Of a DNA stretch of 64,000 nucleotides, positions 1-11,069 are shown in pieces. The DNA comes from Odontesthes bonariensis. Lineage: Eukaryota; Chordata; Actinopteri; Atheriniformes; Atherinopsidae. The position numbers and the translations under genes were made by a program. The notes under the pieces were generated by a model, which did no database searches, had not been told where the DNA came from, and saw only the letters and a list, made by a program, of their open reading frames with translations. The stretch lies in assembly GCF_027942865.1 (NCBI RefSeq), contig NC_134510.1, positions 35,022,663-35,086,662 of the forward strand. Reading direction: 5' to 3'. Position 1 is the first letter of the stretch. Every line of letters begins with the position of its first letter.

Positions 1-1239
1 GCTGACGACTTTGCTGCAAAAAAATCAAGGAAAAACTTCCAAGTATTTTCCCGGGAGAAATATTAGTTTTTATTTTCCATCTTTTCCCTGCAGCCCTATT
101 AACAATAAATTATGCTTTTTCTGTTTTCTCCGCCTTAATGCATCCACTGAGCTGGATTATGGAGCACACATGTTACTTTTTTTCACTGGAAAGGGATTCA
201 TGAGGTTATGTATTCAATGTACAACCAAAATGTGGAGTTCCCCGACCCTGGTGGCCACTAAGTGCTTCTCCTGAAAGCAGTCGAATGGTGGATTGAAACC
301 AGAATGATCCAGAGTCCAGCAAGAACATCTATTATGTCGTATTACAGCCACTTAGTGGCATCTTCAGCACAAGATATATTTTTTAAATGCTCAGTGAAAG
401 TTCTTCCAAAGAAAAAAGTTCATATGCTTGCTTTTAACAGACACATTTGATGTGCTCTCAGCTGAGCTTTGGGAGAAACTTTTGGTGTTCCCACTATTTG
501 AAACCATCTGATTTACCCATTATACTGTCACTCACAGACTTTGAAAATGCACTTTGCAGCTTTCAGCTGTCATTTCACCACTTCCTTAACACACTTTTCC
601 TCTGTGCCACCTGTTTTCCACTGACTCGGCCCCAAAATGTGACTCAGTTCAGAGTCCTGTTTGGCGAGCTCTTCTGGAATCCCAGCCCAGTTCACATCCA
701 CGCAGTTATCTGAAAAGGGAGATCTCCTTTGTCTCTAAAAAAACCCACACCTGGATCAAACTCCAAAAGGCTTGATCTGCAAGAAAAGACCTTCTCTGAT
801 GTCATGTGCAATGCATCTTAATATTTAATGTCAAATTTTAAGTTGTCATTTGTTCATTGCATTAAAAATGGCCGATGGAACTTTCTCATAAACAAAGTTA
901 TGTGTGGATGCTGTGTTCAAATAAAGTAGGAAAGACACTCAATTACAGTGAAATGGAGCTCGATTCTTGTGAGATTACAAGAGAATCTATTTTACCAGGC
1001 TCCAAGCTATCCATTTGGACAAATCTCCTGCCAACTACATACAGTTTTTAGGTGTGAAGACAATCAACATCTATGTATGCATGTATTTGTTCATTTATTT
1101 CAATGGGTTTGTGGGAAGCACCTATGAGCAGTTAGTGTCTTACTTGCAACAATGACAGTGGTCACAGCCACTGAAGAGCTTATTTTTACCATCCAAAACA
1201 CGTTAAACACAACATGTGGTGGATTTTTACATTACTATA
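1..1239. other. Non-coding stretch, nothing assigned
   Basis: Only short ORFs without family motifs are present on either strand. No splice-flanked conserved exon, RNA gene or recognised repeat was seen. It ends at the 8-bp target duplication of the next element. Confidence 0.5.
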
Positions 1240-1247
1240 ACTAGTAT

Positions 1248-2326
1248 CAGGGGCGTCTGTAGCTTGAGCAAACATTCGGGGCTGTAGCCCAGACATGAAA
1301 ATAATTTTTAACCGGGGCCCGGGGGTTTGTCCCCTGGGAAAAAAAAATGAAAAAAGGGGGTGTTCAAATGAAAATTTAACACACTTCATGACCAGCTGCT
1401 ACACAATTAAGAGTTCAGCTTTGGCCACTAGGTGGCCACATCTCGGAGTTCACGAGTAGCCCTACTGCTTCCAGTGAGTAACTCGAGCCACAGTCGATGG
1501 CTTGAGCCAATCAGAGGTCATCACCAAATGAAGAGCCTGCCCACTTTTTAACAAAACCCAGAAGGACTGAGAAGGAACCAGCTGTGTCGTCGACCTTCAT
1601 GCTGTACTTGGACGTTTGTAAGCTTGTAGGACCGTAGGAAAGGGAGAACATCCTGCACGAGACTCAAAGCCATCAGCTAATCAACAGATAGCCATGATCA
1701 CCAGGTGTTGGAGCTCTCGTGCACGGGCCAGTAGCCTATCGCATTAAACCTTTTCTTGTAGCGATAGAACTTTGCCCATCACCATAAATTCCGAGCGAAT
1801 TAACATTATAACCGTTTTCCATCACATGTGTGAATTATGATTGACGATGTTTGGGACTATAAAATGTGACTTCAACTCGGGGCGAATCTACCTGATGGAT
1901 GGGGGGAGTTTAATGATTGTTTGTTATGTTTATGTGTGTGCTTTTTGGTTGTGGAGCGGGGAGGGATCAAAGATACCGGGTGGGTTAGTGGCTTCACCCC
2001 GGCACTGATTGGGAACGCGCTGTTGCTGATTGCAGGTGATTACGGCGTTTGGGAGCGAGAGGAGAGAAATAGAGGTTCAGAGTACATGGTAGGTGTTCTG
2101 GGAAGGAGCCGGACGCTTCACGTCGAGTTGCACTCACGGTTGGGGTGGTGGGTGCCGTTCGTAGCCGCTTAGGGCTGCCGGCGGTGAAGACAGTCAGCGG
2201 GCGTGAGGTGAGTTAGGGCCGGGCATTGTATACATATTTTATTTATGTCAGTCCAGAGAGATTCGGGGCTGAACCCCGGAGATTCGGGGGTGAAGCCCCG
2301 AATGACCAGGTCTCTCGACGGCCCTG
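1248..2326 (+). mobile_element. Non-autonomous DNA transposon with 8-bp target duplication (hAT-like), copy 1
   Basis: The element starts CAGGGGCGTCTGTAG and ends in a sequence whose reverse complement starts CAGGGCCGTCGAGAG, an imperfect terminal inverted repeat. It is flanked on both sides by ACTAGTAT (1240-1247 and 2327-2334), an exact 8-bp target duplication. Such duplications are typical of the hAT and P superfamilies, and the CAGGG terminus favours hAT. The terminal ~150 bp and ~100 bp match, in inverse orientation, the element at 55148-56859, while the interiors differ. A short G/C-rich inverted motif (TTCGGGGCT / AGCCCCGAA) is repeated near the right end. No transposase is visible. 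Confidence 0.85.
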
Positions 2327-2569
2327 ACTAGTATTACATCACTTTTGCATCAGACAGCTGTTTATTAAGTCTAAGTGCACACAGACACGGGCATCTTTAA
2401 AAACAGGGGGAGTGGAGCATGAGGGGGAAACAGCAGACATGTATGCGTAAAAAACCAAGTTTCTATCCAAAGAATGAAAAAGTACGAATGCTAGTTGCAC
2501 ATATGAATTATAAGAATGAAAGCTTTCTCTTTGCTCTTTGAAATGATGCATCATCATCCTGAAAAATGA

Positions 2570-3240
2570 GCTCAGCATCACCAAACCCTCTTTTGATTAA
2601 TAGAAATGTGAATGTCTGCCTAAAGGTAATGGCTGCCATCTCTCCTGGTCCTTTAACTGACATCAACCCCATGTTGTTAATGACTGTGGAAAAATGCTCG
2701 TATTCTTCAGCCAGGCATCTTTCTATGTTTCATTGGACCAAACCAAAGTTCCAGCATCGTCTCCTTGTCCAACGCAGATTGGTGATTCATCTCTGAATAT
2801 CACTTTCATCCAACCATCCACAGTCCATGACTGCTTCTCTTCAGCCCGCTGTAACCTTGTTACAGTTTAGGTGTCAGTGATGGTTTATGTTTGGAGATCA
2901 ATCCCATTTCTCTCATGTGGCTTCTTACAGTTCAATCACCAACATTGTCTCCTGTTTTCTGTCCGTTTATCTTTCATTTCATATTGCTTTCAGTTTTCTG
3001 TCCTGACACTTTGATGCGTTCCTTGTTTCCCTTTTACAACCTTCCCATATTGTTTATAACTGTCTCAAATTTTAGACAGAGCTACCTGGGAACAGCCAAC
3101 ATCTTTTGCCACACTCTGAGTCGAACTACCTTCGTGAAGGAGTTTAATAATCCTTCCCATTGTTTCCACTGACAGCTCTCTTGTTGTGGCCGTGTTTCCT
3201 GTCAATCAGCCAGGTGCAGCAGCTCATTTGGCTCTGCAGG
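2570..3240 (-). pseudogene. Decayed Tc1-like transposase
   Basis: Read on the minus strand, the segment gives broken pieces of a Tc1/mariner transposase. There is an N-terminal helix-turn-helix block (GRIIKLLHEGSSTQSVAKDV, GCSQ), then the pieces KEKQSWTVDGWMKVIF, RDESPICVGQGDDAG and SVKGPGEMAAIT, which correspond to the first catalytic aspartate (DES) and the following region. Several in-frame stops and frame changes make it non-functional. The C-terminal catalytic part is missing. Terminal inverted repeats were not located. Confidence 0.75.
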
Positions 3241-3309
3241 CGCTCTCTTTGAACTGCAAACTTATTTGCATATTCAGACTTGTGCAGGTATTTGTTTTAG
3301 AAATGCAAA

Positions 3310-4934
3310 TTGAAAGGTGATTCCATTCTTTTCCTCTGAAATGATAAACAAAACAAAACAAAATATTCCTTAGGGATGCTTTACAAAGCCAGAATGTTCA
3401 GCTATAGTTTTATTTTACGCCAGTGTTTAGGTTATTGTTTTACAAAATAAGAAAAAGAAGAATTGATATCATTCAAGTGTGGTGATTCCATCATTTTTTG
3501 TACTATTGTCTTGTATCTGAGCCAGTTTGGTGCTTGCTTTTTAATTCTTCATCATATAACCCTCTCAATGAAATGTACGTCTGACTTTTCAGCTTTGCGG
3601 TTGGACTAAACTTACAACCTAAAGGGCATCGTCAGTGTGTTAAAAGTCACTGGATCCCTCCTTTTCTTTCTTGGAAGCAGTTTACAGGTTAAGTTGATAG
3701 TTTCTAGCTTGTTGGTCGTTGTGTGCGTGGCTCGTCTGCATCCTGGCTTCAAATCAGCAGCTATTCAAACACAATCAACTGTGTTGTACTATGAAGCTCC
3801 TCTCCAACACAATCACATAAATTGCTCATCATGTGCGCACTGGTCAGTTTCCAGAAAGTTATTTTGCTCGCTGAATGTGCTGGATGCTTGATTTCTACTC
3901 CATGACTCAGAGAGACACACCCAGATTTAGTCAAAGTAGAATTCATCTGCAGTATGTCATATTACGAGGCACTTTTTTTTATTTCCCCCAAGCATAATAA
4001 TAGAAATCCTTAAGATTTATATATATATATATTGACTTGCTATTACAAGATGTTGCTCTTTTCCCTTTTTAATTATGTTCTTCTTCATACTTTGGCAGCA
4101 CAAGTACTTTTGCAGACAAATATAATAACAAATGGAATTAATTAAATTAAGTTTTACTTCTGAAGCAAATCACAGCAAATATGTCAAATCGGGGCTCTTT
4201 ATGGGCTAAGATCGGGCGCTTATAGTATAATGCTGGCATCGTGACTGAGAATGAGAAAAAAACAAACAAAGCAATGCTGAGGTTTCGAGTTATTTGATCA
4301 CATTCTTTAAACCACCTATCGTCTTTGTGGTTCTTAAAAGTAAAAAGACTCTGTGGTCTTATTGTCTGCGTCAACTTCCCAGTCTTGAATAAGCAGGTGC
4401 AGTTGTTTAGGAAATGTTTGCAGAGTGGGTAATTTTTCTGCTTGGCCCGAGGAGATTAATGGTTTGTTTGCATTCCGTTCATGGTGAAGTCCGCAAGCAG
4501 CACACTGCTGTGTACATACAGGACATAAAATGAAAGATAAATGTGGCAGGAAGGAGTATATGCTTCCGGGGAGAGAGGAAACCATGTAATTAAATGTTTA
4601 CTAAAGAATTCTGGTTGTAAAGTTACAGTTTATGTTCTCATCACAGAGATTTCATCGTGAGTTTAGCTTCTGACCTCTGGACAGCAGTTAAAATCAACCG
4701 AACAAGCTATGGTGCTCAATCAGCTGGTGGTGTGCTGAGGCAGGAGGTACCAAAGTGGTGCTTCAGCAGATGAAGTTCGTAACTCTTTACGAATATTGAG
4801 GTCATTCAAGCCCCTAAATCCCAAAATGCTGTAAGCTCGGAAACGTTATGAGGATGCTCTAAATACTCTGAGGTTTTGACAAAAACATGTGGTGTAGTTA
4901 GCCAAATTTTAGGACTTTCTGAGTACGAAAGACA
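3310..4934. other. Non-coding stretch, nothing assigned
   Basis: AT-rich, low-complexity in places (a short TA run near 4020). No family-level protein similarity could be recognised in any frame and no repeat boundary was seen before the hAT target duplication at 4935-4942. Confidence 0.5.
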
Positions 4935-5131
4935 AAAATATGCAGGGCTGGACTGACAGTCGGGCATACCGGGCATTTTCCCGGTGGGCCGACGCCCCTC
5001 GAGGGCCGGTGATGTCGTTTTTTTTTTTTTTTTTTTTTTTATTAATGTAAAAAAAATAATAAAAGTGACCAGCGGGCGGCCCACGATTTCATGTTGATGG
5101 GGCTAGTCCAATGAAATCTCATCTCTCATGA

Positions 5132-6848
5132 CAGCTCATACACAAAGAGACGGCATGGTGTTGGTTCCAGCAGCACCAGGAGGCTTTTGACCGCCTGAAA
5201 GCTTGCCTGTCTAGCCCTCCAGTCCTGGCATACTACAACGTCGAGGAGCCAGTCACACTCACCTGCGACGCATCATCCCATGGTCTAGGTGCAGCATGTG
5301 TACAAAATGGCAGACCAATAGCCTTCGCCTCACGTGCCCTCACAGACACCGAAACACGGTATGCCCAAATCGAGAAGGAGTTACTGGCCGTCGTCTTTGC
5401 CTGCACGAAGTTCAGAGACTATGTTTACGGAAAGCCCATCATCGTGGAAACGGACCACCAGCCCTTGGTCACCATCATAAAAAAGCCCATCCACGCCGCC
5501 CCTGCCCGTCTCCAGAGGATGCTACTATGCCTGCAGAGCTACAATATCAGCCTGGTCTACAAAAAGGGTAAGCACATGTATCTTGCAGACACTCTATTCA
5601 GAGCTCCATGCACAAAGACCCCACAGAGCCGGTCCGAGGCAACAGAGTTTGAGGTCATGACTGTGGGGTGCATCTCCACGGCCCGTCTGGAGGAGCTGAA
5701 AAGGTACACAGCACAGGATGATGTGCTACAAGCCCTCAGCTCAGTCATCCACAGAGGGTGGCCATCCAGAGAAGGGCAGCTCCAGGCCACCATCGCGCCT
5801 TTCTTTCCCTACAGAGACGAGCTCAGCGTGGAGGACGGCGTCATCATGAAAGGCCACAAAGCAGTCATTCCCCGTTCCCTGCACAGAGAGTACATCAACA
5901 TCGTTCACAAAGGTCACCCGGGTATCGACGCGACCAAGCGCAGAGCCAGGAGTGTTATCTTCTGGCCAGACATGTCAAAGGACATCGCGGAGGAGCTGCT
6001 CTCATGCATGGTATGCAACAGCACCACACCACATCAGCAGAAGGAACCACTCAAGCTCCATCCTGTCCCAGACCTCCCATGGTCTACAGTAGCAGCCGAC
6101 ATTTTCGATTGGCACGGGAAACACTACCAAGTCCTCGTGGATTCCTACTCAGGCTGGTTCGAGGTGGACCTCCTCCGTAACATGACATCGACAGCAGTCA
6201 TCTCGAAGATTAAGAAACATTTCTCTGTGCATGGTGTACCACACACACTTCTCACTGATAATGGTCGACAATACACAAGCCAGCAGTTCCAGGAGTTTGC
6301 CAAACAATGGGACTTTACTCACTCCACAAGCAAACTTGAATTCCCACAATCGAATGGGCTTGCCGAGAGGGCTGTACGCAGTGCCAAGCAGCTCATGGAG
6401 AAGTCTCACAGAGACGGGACTGATGTTTTCCTCAACCTGCTGAACCTGAGAAATGTTCCCCGTGACAACACTGGGATCCCCTGCTGAACGCCTCATGTCC
6501 AGACAGACTCGCGCTGACATTCCTGTGAACAGCAAACTGTTTCAGCCTTCTATAAGACACAGCAGGCACATCCATGACCAACTCCTTCACAAGAGACTGA
6601 CAGTGAAACGTCACTACGACAAGTCGAGCCGCCCACTACAGCCTCTCCAGGAGGGGCAAGTCGTCCGCATGCAGACAGAAAGGGGTTACGACAAACTTGG
6701 CACTCTGACGGAGGTGCGCAAGGAGCCACGGTCCTACGTCATCCAGGCCAATGGCAGGACCTACAGGAGAAACCGTCGCCACATCCTCCCTGTGGCAGAG
6801 CCCCCACCGCCTCTGCTCCAGCTCCAGCATCATGCCAGAGTGGCATGA
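5132..6848 (+). pseudogene. pol: Ty3/gypsy-type pol fragment: RNase H and integrase, one frameshift
   Basis: The reading frame is open from about 5132, without a start, to the stop at 6485-6487, and continues in another frame from about 6475 to 6848. In order it shows the RNase H domain (CDAS, then EKELLAV, then ETDHQPL), the integrase HHCC zinc-binding region (HKGHPG to CMVCNS, 5910-6024), and the integrase core. The core's acidic triad is recognisable: aspartate in AADIFDW, aspartate in TDNG, and glutamate in GLAERAV. After the frameshift near 6475 comes the C-terminal integrase tail ending near NRRHILPV. The reverse transcriptase and gag are absent, so the copy is 5'-truncated. One extra base in the stretch near 6470-6480 explains the shift. 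It lies wholly inside the hAT at 4943-9582. Confidence 0.9.
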
Positions 6849-7033
6849 TGCCAGCTCTCCTCCAGTGGGAGGCACGACACACACACACACTACGCACTAG
6901 AGCCCAACACCCCAGCCCACCGCCCCCTTCCCCTCTCACTCCCCACTTACCTCCACAGGTCCCCATCCAGCACGACGGACCATATACTACGCGTTCAGGT
7001 CGCACTTGCAAGCCCAATCCGAAATACATGTGA

Positions 7034-7386
7034 AGAGACTTACCCGTTTAGAAGAAAAAAAAAAAAAAAAAAAAAAGTCATGTTCATTATTTCAGTTTTT
7101 GTGCACTGCCTGCTATGTATTATACTGTGTATTGCCGGACACGTTTATGACCGTATTGTCGAATCTCAATAAGTTGTTATCTTATGCGTAATGCCTGACA
7201 GGTTTCTGGCAGTACTGTTAAATTTCAATAAGTTATGTCTGTTTCTGATGTGCACTTACTAGTCAGTTGGGGCGTACCCATTAAGTTAAGTTAAAAAAAC
7301 TTAGAATGGTGTGAAGGAGCAGTCCTGGATCAGTTCTTTAAAAAGACATCCTGTTTTCTCATGTTCATCAAGTTTTGTATACATTA
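7034..7386 (+). other. Possible gypsy 3' non-coding / LTR remnant
   Basis: Directly after the pol fragment comes a run of about 22 A (7054-7075), then about 310 bases without coding content up to the next element. The position fits an LTR interrupted by the insertion at 7387. No TG...CA boundary or second LTR was established, so the call is by position only. 8473-8700 may be its continuation. Confidence 0.3.
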
Positions 7387-7498
7387 TTGACCCTTCCCAG
7401 TCACGTGACTTTCGTAAAGCAACCGCCATTTTGGACGTATAGAAGACAACGATTTGCGAGTAACGATAGTAACAGTAACGATACAGACAGACTGAAAA

Positions 7499-7870
7499 TT
7501 GAATAAAAGAAGAAAGAACAAGATGCAGAAAAAAACTCCACTATCCAGCGAGGTCGGGCATTTAGTGGGTCAGCAGAGGGAGAGGTATTTGGAGAAGCTG
7601 AAAATTGGAGGTTTAGAAAACGACGTGTACTTGCTTCCACCAGGGCTGTTTACAGACGTCCGACAGCATGCCACCGCCTCGTCTTTACTTCGGCCCCCAC
7701 AACCTTTATATTTATGTTGTAAAAAACCCATCGCCATACATGGGAAAGGATCTAAAGGCATACAAGAGTTTGGATGCCTACAAATATTTTGTGTCGGGCT
7801 ATGTGACCTGCCTTTTACCAGTGGATCGTCCCTGGAGCCGATGGGCGCCATCTTTTTACAGCTAAGGTTT
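7499..7870 (+). pseudogene. N-terminal fragment of a fish transposon-associated protein (SWIM/YqaJ-type family, from memory)
   Basis: Two frames each carry part of one protein. The first gives VGQQRERYLEKLKIGGLEND (to about 7630), the second gives the block from about 7668 with NPSPYMGKDLKAYKSLDAYK and YFVSGYV. The phrase 'LKAYKSLDAYKYFVSGYV' is typical of the N-terminal part of large fish proteins that, as I remember them, go on to a SWIM zinc finger and a YqaJ-like nuclease. Nothing of the downstream domains is present. The frame change near 7660 makes it a relic. Function here is not inferred beyond membership. Confidence 0.55.
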
Positions 7871-8211
7871 GTTTACATTTTTCATTTAACGTTGTTCACC
7901 AGGATAAACGACATGTAAACCCGTTGACACGGTGTTATAATCTTGCTATTACGAGAATTACAATGACCAAGTCGTAGTGCTTTACTAAAGGCGCTGTGTT
8001 GTGTTTTATCTAGTAGAAAGGCAACCCTGAAATGGCACGGGGGAACACTAGTGTGCTGTGAGAGATCATCTGGTGTGCCGTGGAAAATCCCTCTCAGGCT
8101 TTATCTTTATTTTGCATGTATATGTATATGTTATATATCTTTATTCGACACTTACCTCCAACAAAGTGGTCACTACACAACCGCTGGTATACTGAAGGTT
8201 GCCAGTCTTTC

Positions 8212-8333
8212 CTATTGATCGCCGCGACTCATCTTCTCCGTCGCTCAAGGTCAGTGTGGATCCGGTAAAAAGACAAATCTTTCCTCGTCTGCTGACTGTT
8301 GGTACACCCAGGCGCGCAACAATATGCTGGCAT
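8212..8333 (-). pseudogene. THAP zinc-finger exon, broken
   Basis: From an ATG at 8333 reading leftward, the frame gives MPAYCCAPGCTNS, then KDLSFYRIHTDLERRR, a stop at 8229-8231, and VAAINR in the same frame. This is the start of a THAP domain: the C-x4-C zinc ligand pair and the basic/aromatic FYRIP-like segment. In the family the stop position is normally occupied by the invariant tryptophan before 'VAAINR', and TGA is one base from TGG. THAP domains bind the ends of P-type transposons; here the exon sits about 140 bp inside the element's right terminus. Confidence 0.75.
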
Positions 8334-9252
8334 GATGTAAACCTTACTGATCGAATCGATATTTTCCTTTGAATGTTCCTCGCTCCTCCGTTGTTGGCTG
8401 TGGTAGACTACTTGTTTTCACGTCCAAAATGGCTGAAGCTTTTGTTGTGACGTCACGTGGGATGGGTCAATAGGCTAAAAGGAGATCATTCCGTAAATGA
8501 TTCTTTGCACTGTTTGTTTAACACTGGCCACCGTACTTGTGTGACGTGGGCCAATCGGAATGCTTATCTCCCCTGTGCTATGTCTGTTATGGTACCTGGC
8601 GCGAGCGGTTGGATTCTTCAGTTCAAGTAAACCACAGTAACGGTAAACCTTGTGTCGTGTGATCCTTGACACATACACGGAGAGTAAACTTTCTACAGAC
8701 ATCTTCACTCCATCAGTATGGGGGGAATTGATCATGCTGAAATTATTACTTATTTTATCCAGTCAGGCCGGAACACGTATAAAAAGCCTAACCTCTTTTT
8801 TTGCACAACCTTGTTGGTTAGGAGGTGGTCACCGACTGTGGTGTGTGCGTGTGTCTGCGCGTGCGCGTTTCTGTCGCAGAGATCATTCAGTCTTTATTTT
8901 CAACTAATACTATGAGTAGATTTACTTTATTTGAATGTGTGTAGGCAAGGCTATAACGTATCTAGTGCCATTCCATTTTGTAGGCTTATGTAAAGTTGAC
9001 TGGTGTGCAGATATTGCAAATACCCAATGACATCAGTCGTAGATATCAAGTGTGTCAATAATGTTTATGACACTCTCATGTAGACACCAAAGTGTTCAGT
9101 GTTATTTTAGCTGGTTATAACTATATTGTTTGCATGTGTTACAGGTTACAGTTACCCATGTAATATTAGTGAAACATTGCTTTGCTGAAATGGTTTAGTA
9201 GGTAACCGGAGAAATCCGAAATTAATATTCCTGCCTCGGTAATTTTCGTTCA

Positions 9253-9424
9253 TTTTCAACCCTCCGCTACATCAAAGGACGTGAGGAGTTGCCTTTCTGC
9301 CAGCAAACTTGAAGTCTTTATGTTGATGGCCACCGAGAAAGATGTTCTTGTGTCCCTTGATACTGACACAGTGATTGACAGAGTGACAGAGAAGAGCGAT
9401 TTAATGAAAAAACTGCTTTTGTAA
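9253..9424 (+). pseudogene. hAT transposase C-terminal dimerisation remnant
   Basis: The first frame gives FSTLRYIK (from 9253) and, after a one-base shift near 9280, the second gives CLSASKLEVFMLMATEKDVL, then DTDTVIDRVTEKSDL and a stop at 9422-9424. FSTLRYIK followed by a leucine-rich 'L.ATEKDVL' block is the C-terminal dimerisation region of ZMYM/TTF-type hAT transposases. It lies 160 bp from the hAT right end, as expected for the carboxyl end of its own transposase. Everything upstream of it has been lost or replaced. Confidence 0.75.
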
Positions 9425-9659
9425 GGTGAGGAGATTTATTTAAATGAATACATTTGTGTTAGGATTTAATTGCATTTTTCACAGAAAGTGATGAGATTAC
9501 TTATGTGATCGTATAAATATTCATGGTGGGCCGCCATGGCCAAAAAATGCCCGGGCCATTTTTTGGTCCCAGGCCAGCCCTGAAAATATGATATGATAGA
9601 TGGTAAATGGACTGTACTTTATTTATATATCTATTTATATTCTAGATTATTCAGAAGTA

Positions 9660-10466
9660 GAAACGTTAGAGACAATTGCCAATCTTTCCAGGAGTGAACG
9701 TTAAAGAAAGTTCACCCCAAGGTCAGACCGTGCAATGCTCAGAGGAAACTGCAAAAAAAAACCAAAGAGCTACATCTCAGACTCTGCAGGCCTCAGTTAG
9801 CATGTTAAAGGTTAAAGTTCATGACAGCACAGTTAGAAACAGACTGAACAGGTATGGCTTGTGTGGAAGGTTTGCAGGAGAAAGCCTCTTCTCTCTAAAA
9901 AGAACATGGCAGCACAGCTTAGGTTTTTAAAGCTGCATCTGAACAAACCACAAGACTTCTGGAACAATGTCCTTTGGACAGAGCAGACCAAAGTGGAGAT
10001 GTTTGCTCCTAATGCACAGCAGCACGTTTGGAGGAAACCAAACACAGCATATCAGCACAAACACCTCACACCAGCTGTCAAGCACGGTGGTGGAGGGCTG
10101 ATGATCTGGGCTGGTTCTGCAGCCACAGGACCTGGGCACCATGCAGTCATTGAGTCCACTATTAACTCCTCTGGATACCAAAGTGTTCTAGAGTCAGATG
10201 TGCGGAACCAATGCTGCAAACCTCAATGAGCTGAAGCAAGGTGGTTCTGCCAGCTGTTGGATCATGTTTTTCCCCCCTCACATTTCTTCTGCATTTTGTC
10301 TTATTTTTTTGGTAAATAAATGATGAAACAGTACAATGTGTCATTAGTTGTTGTCCTTCTGAGTTTGTATTTACCTTACTTTAAGTTCTGGTCAAATCCA
10401 AATGTTTTTACATGTAAAACCTTAGAATTGTAAAAGGGTGTACTTTTTTTCCCAAATGACTGTACC
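9660..10466 (+). pseudogene. Internally deleted Tc1-like transposon
   Basis: The segment reads as a degenerate Tc1-type transposase: ..SMLKVKVHDSTVRNRLN.., LHLNKPQDFWNNVLWTEQTK, VEMFAP, KHGGGGLMIWAG, ATGPGHHAVIEST. These are the W..D.T-type first catalytic region and the glycine-rich block. The expected DES/DET aspartate context reads TEQT, so the first catalytic residue is lost. After about 10200 the sequence jumps to the transposon's 3' tail (10210-10466), so the second and third catalytic residues are deleted. The end resembles the usual AT-rich Tc1 tail finishing in TGACTGTA. Frame breaks are frequent. Confidence 0.8.
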
Positions 10467-10469
10467 TGT

Positions 10470-11069
10470 TTGGAACAGAGTCCTTTGTATCAAGCTTTAA
10501 AAGCTTAAATGTTGCTGGAATGTTGAGTGTTTCCATATCAATTTTCTAGTAATATTTGCAGACAGTCAGCCCTGAAAGTGTTTTCTTTGTTCATTTAAAC
10601 TTGAATGAGTTTCTGAAGGCTTCCTGCCACAGAGGAAATAAATTCATTAACTTGAAAACAAGTTCAAAGTGTCTCCAGACACCTTACAGACGAAATAAAT
10701 CGAGAAGAAAACCTTCTTCTGGTTAGCGGTATCTCAGATAAACCTTCACAGGTGTAGAGTTTCCTGCCTGGAATGGGATAATGTAATATAATAGCATATA
10801 ATGTTTATCAGACAGTTCCAGAAAACTCATGTCTGCTCTGATCAGTTAAATATGGCAGAGTGAAAGACAGCTGCTCGTGTTTTGTCTGAGGCATGCCTGA
10901 ATAGCCTGAACTGGCAGGTATTATGCAGATGAGTTTAGAGGTAATGTGTTCAAGTAAAGGAGGAAAAGACTAGACTGCAAACAAGGTACGTCAGACAGCT
11001 GAGGAGCAGTGTCTCCTGTGGGTGTGAATAAGTCCTTTTGCTTTCGGAGTTGGATGTTAACAGTGTAGA
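10470..11069. other. Non-coding stretch, nothing assigned
   Basis: AT-rich sequence without recognised coding or repeat content, between a Tc1-like relic and a LINE 3' end. Confidence 0.45.

Larger units (their letters stand above)
7387..8470. mobile_element. Two-gene THAP transposon, internally deleted (copy 1)
   Basis: Terminal inverted repeats begin TTGACCCTTCCCAGTCACGT on the left and TTGACCCATCCCACGTGACG on the right (reverse complement), flanked by TA at 7385-7386 and 8471-8472. Inside the left end, reading inward on the plus strand, is a fragment of a protein family I know from fish transposon genomes (7499-7870). Inside the right end, reading inward on the minus strand, is a THAP zinc-finger exon (8212-8333). 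Both are broken. The same two-ended layout recurs at 28425-29644. Superfamily is not certain; THAP points to P or Kolobok-like elements. Confidence 0.75.
4943..9582 (+). mobile_element. hAT transposon, 4.64 kb, carrying nested elements
   Basis: The left end begins CAGGGCTGGACTGACAGTCG and the right end, reverse-complemented, begins CAGGGCTGGCCTGGGACC; both continue into a related CCGGGCATTTT motif. The exact 8-bp duplication AAAATATG flanks it at 4935-4942 and 9583-9590. CAGGG termini plus an 8-bp duplication are diagnostic of hAT. The C-terminal hAT dimerisation region survives at 9253-9424 on the plus strand. The interior has been filled by a Ty3/gypsy pol fragment (5132-6848) and a THAP-bearing element (7387-8470), so only about half the length is hAT sequence. 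A homopolymer T run lies at about 5017-5040. Confidence 0.9.

Noticed and set aside
5758..6180. 140-codon ORF overlapping the gypsy integrase
   Set aside because: Shadow of the pol frame; low-complexity arginine/glutamine-rich.
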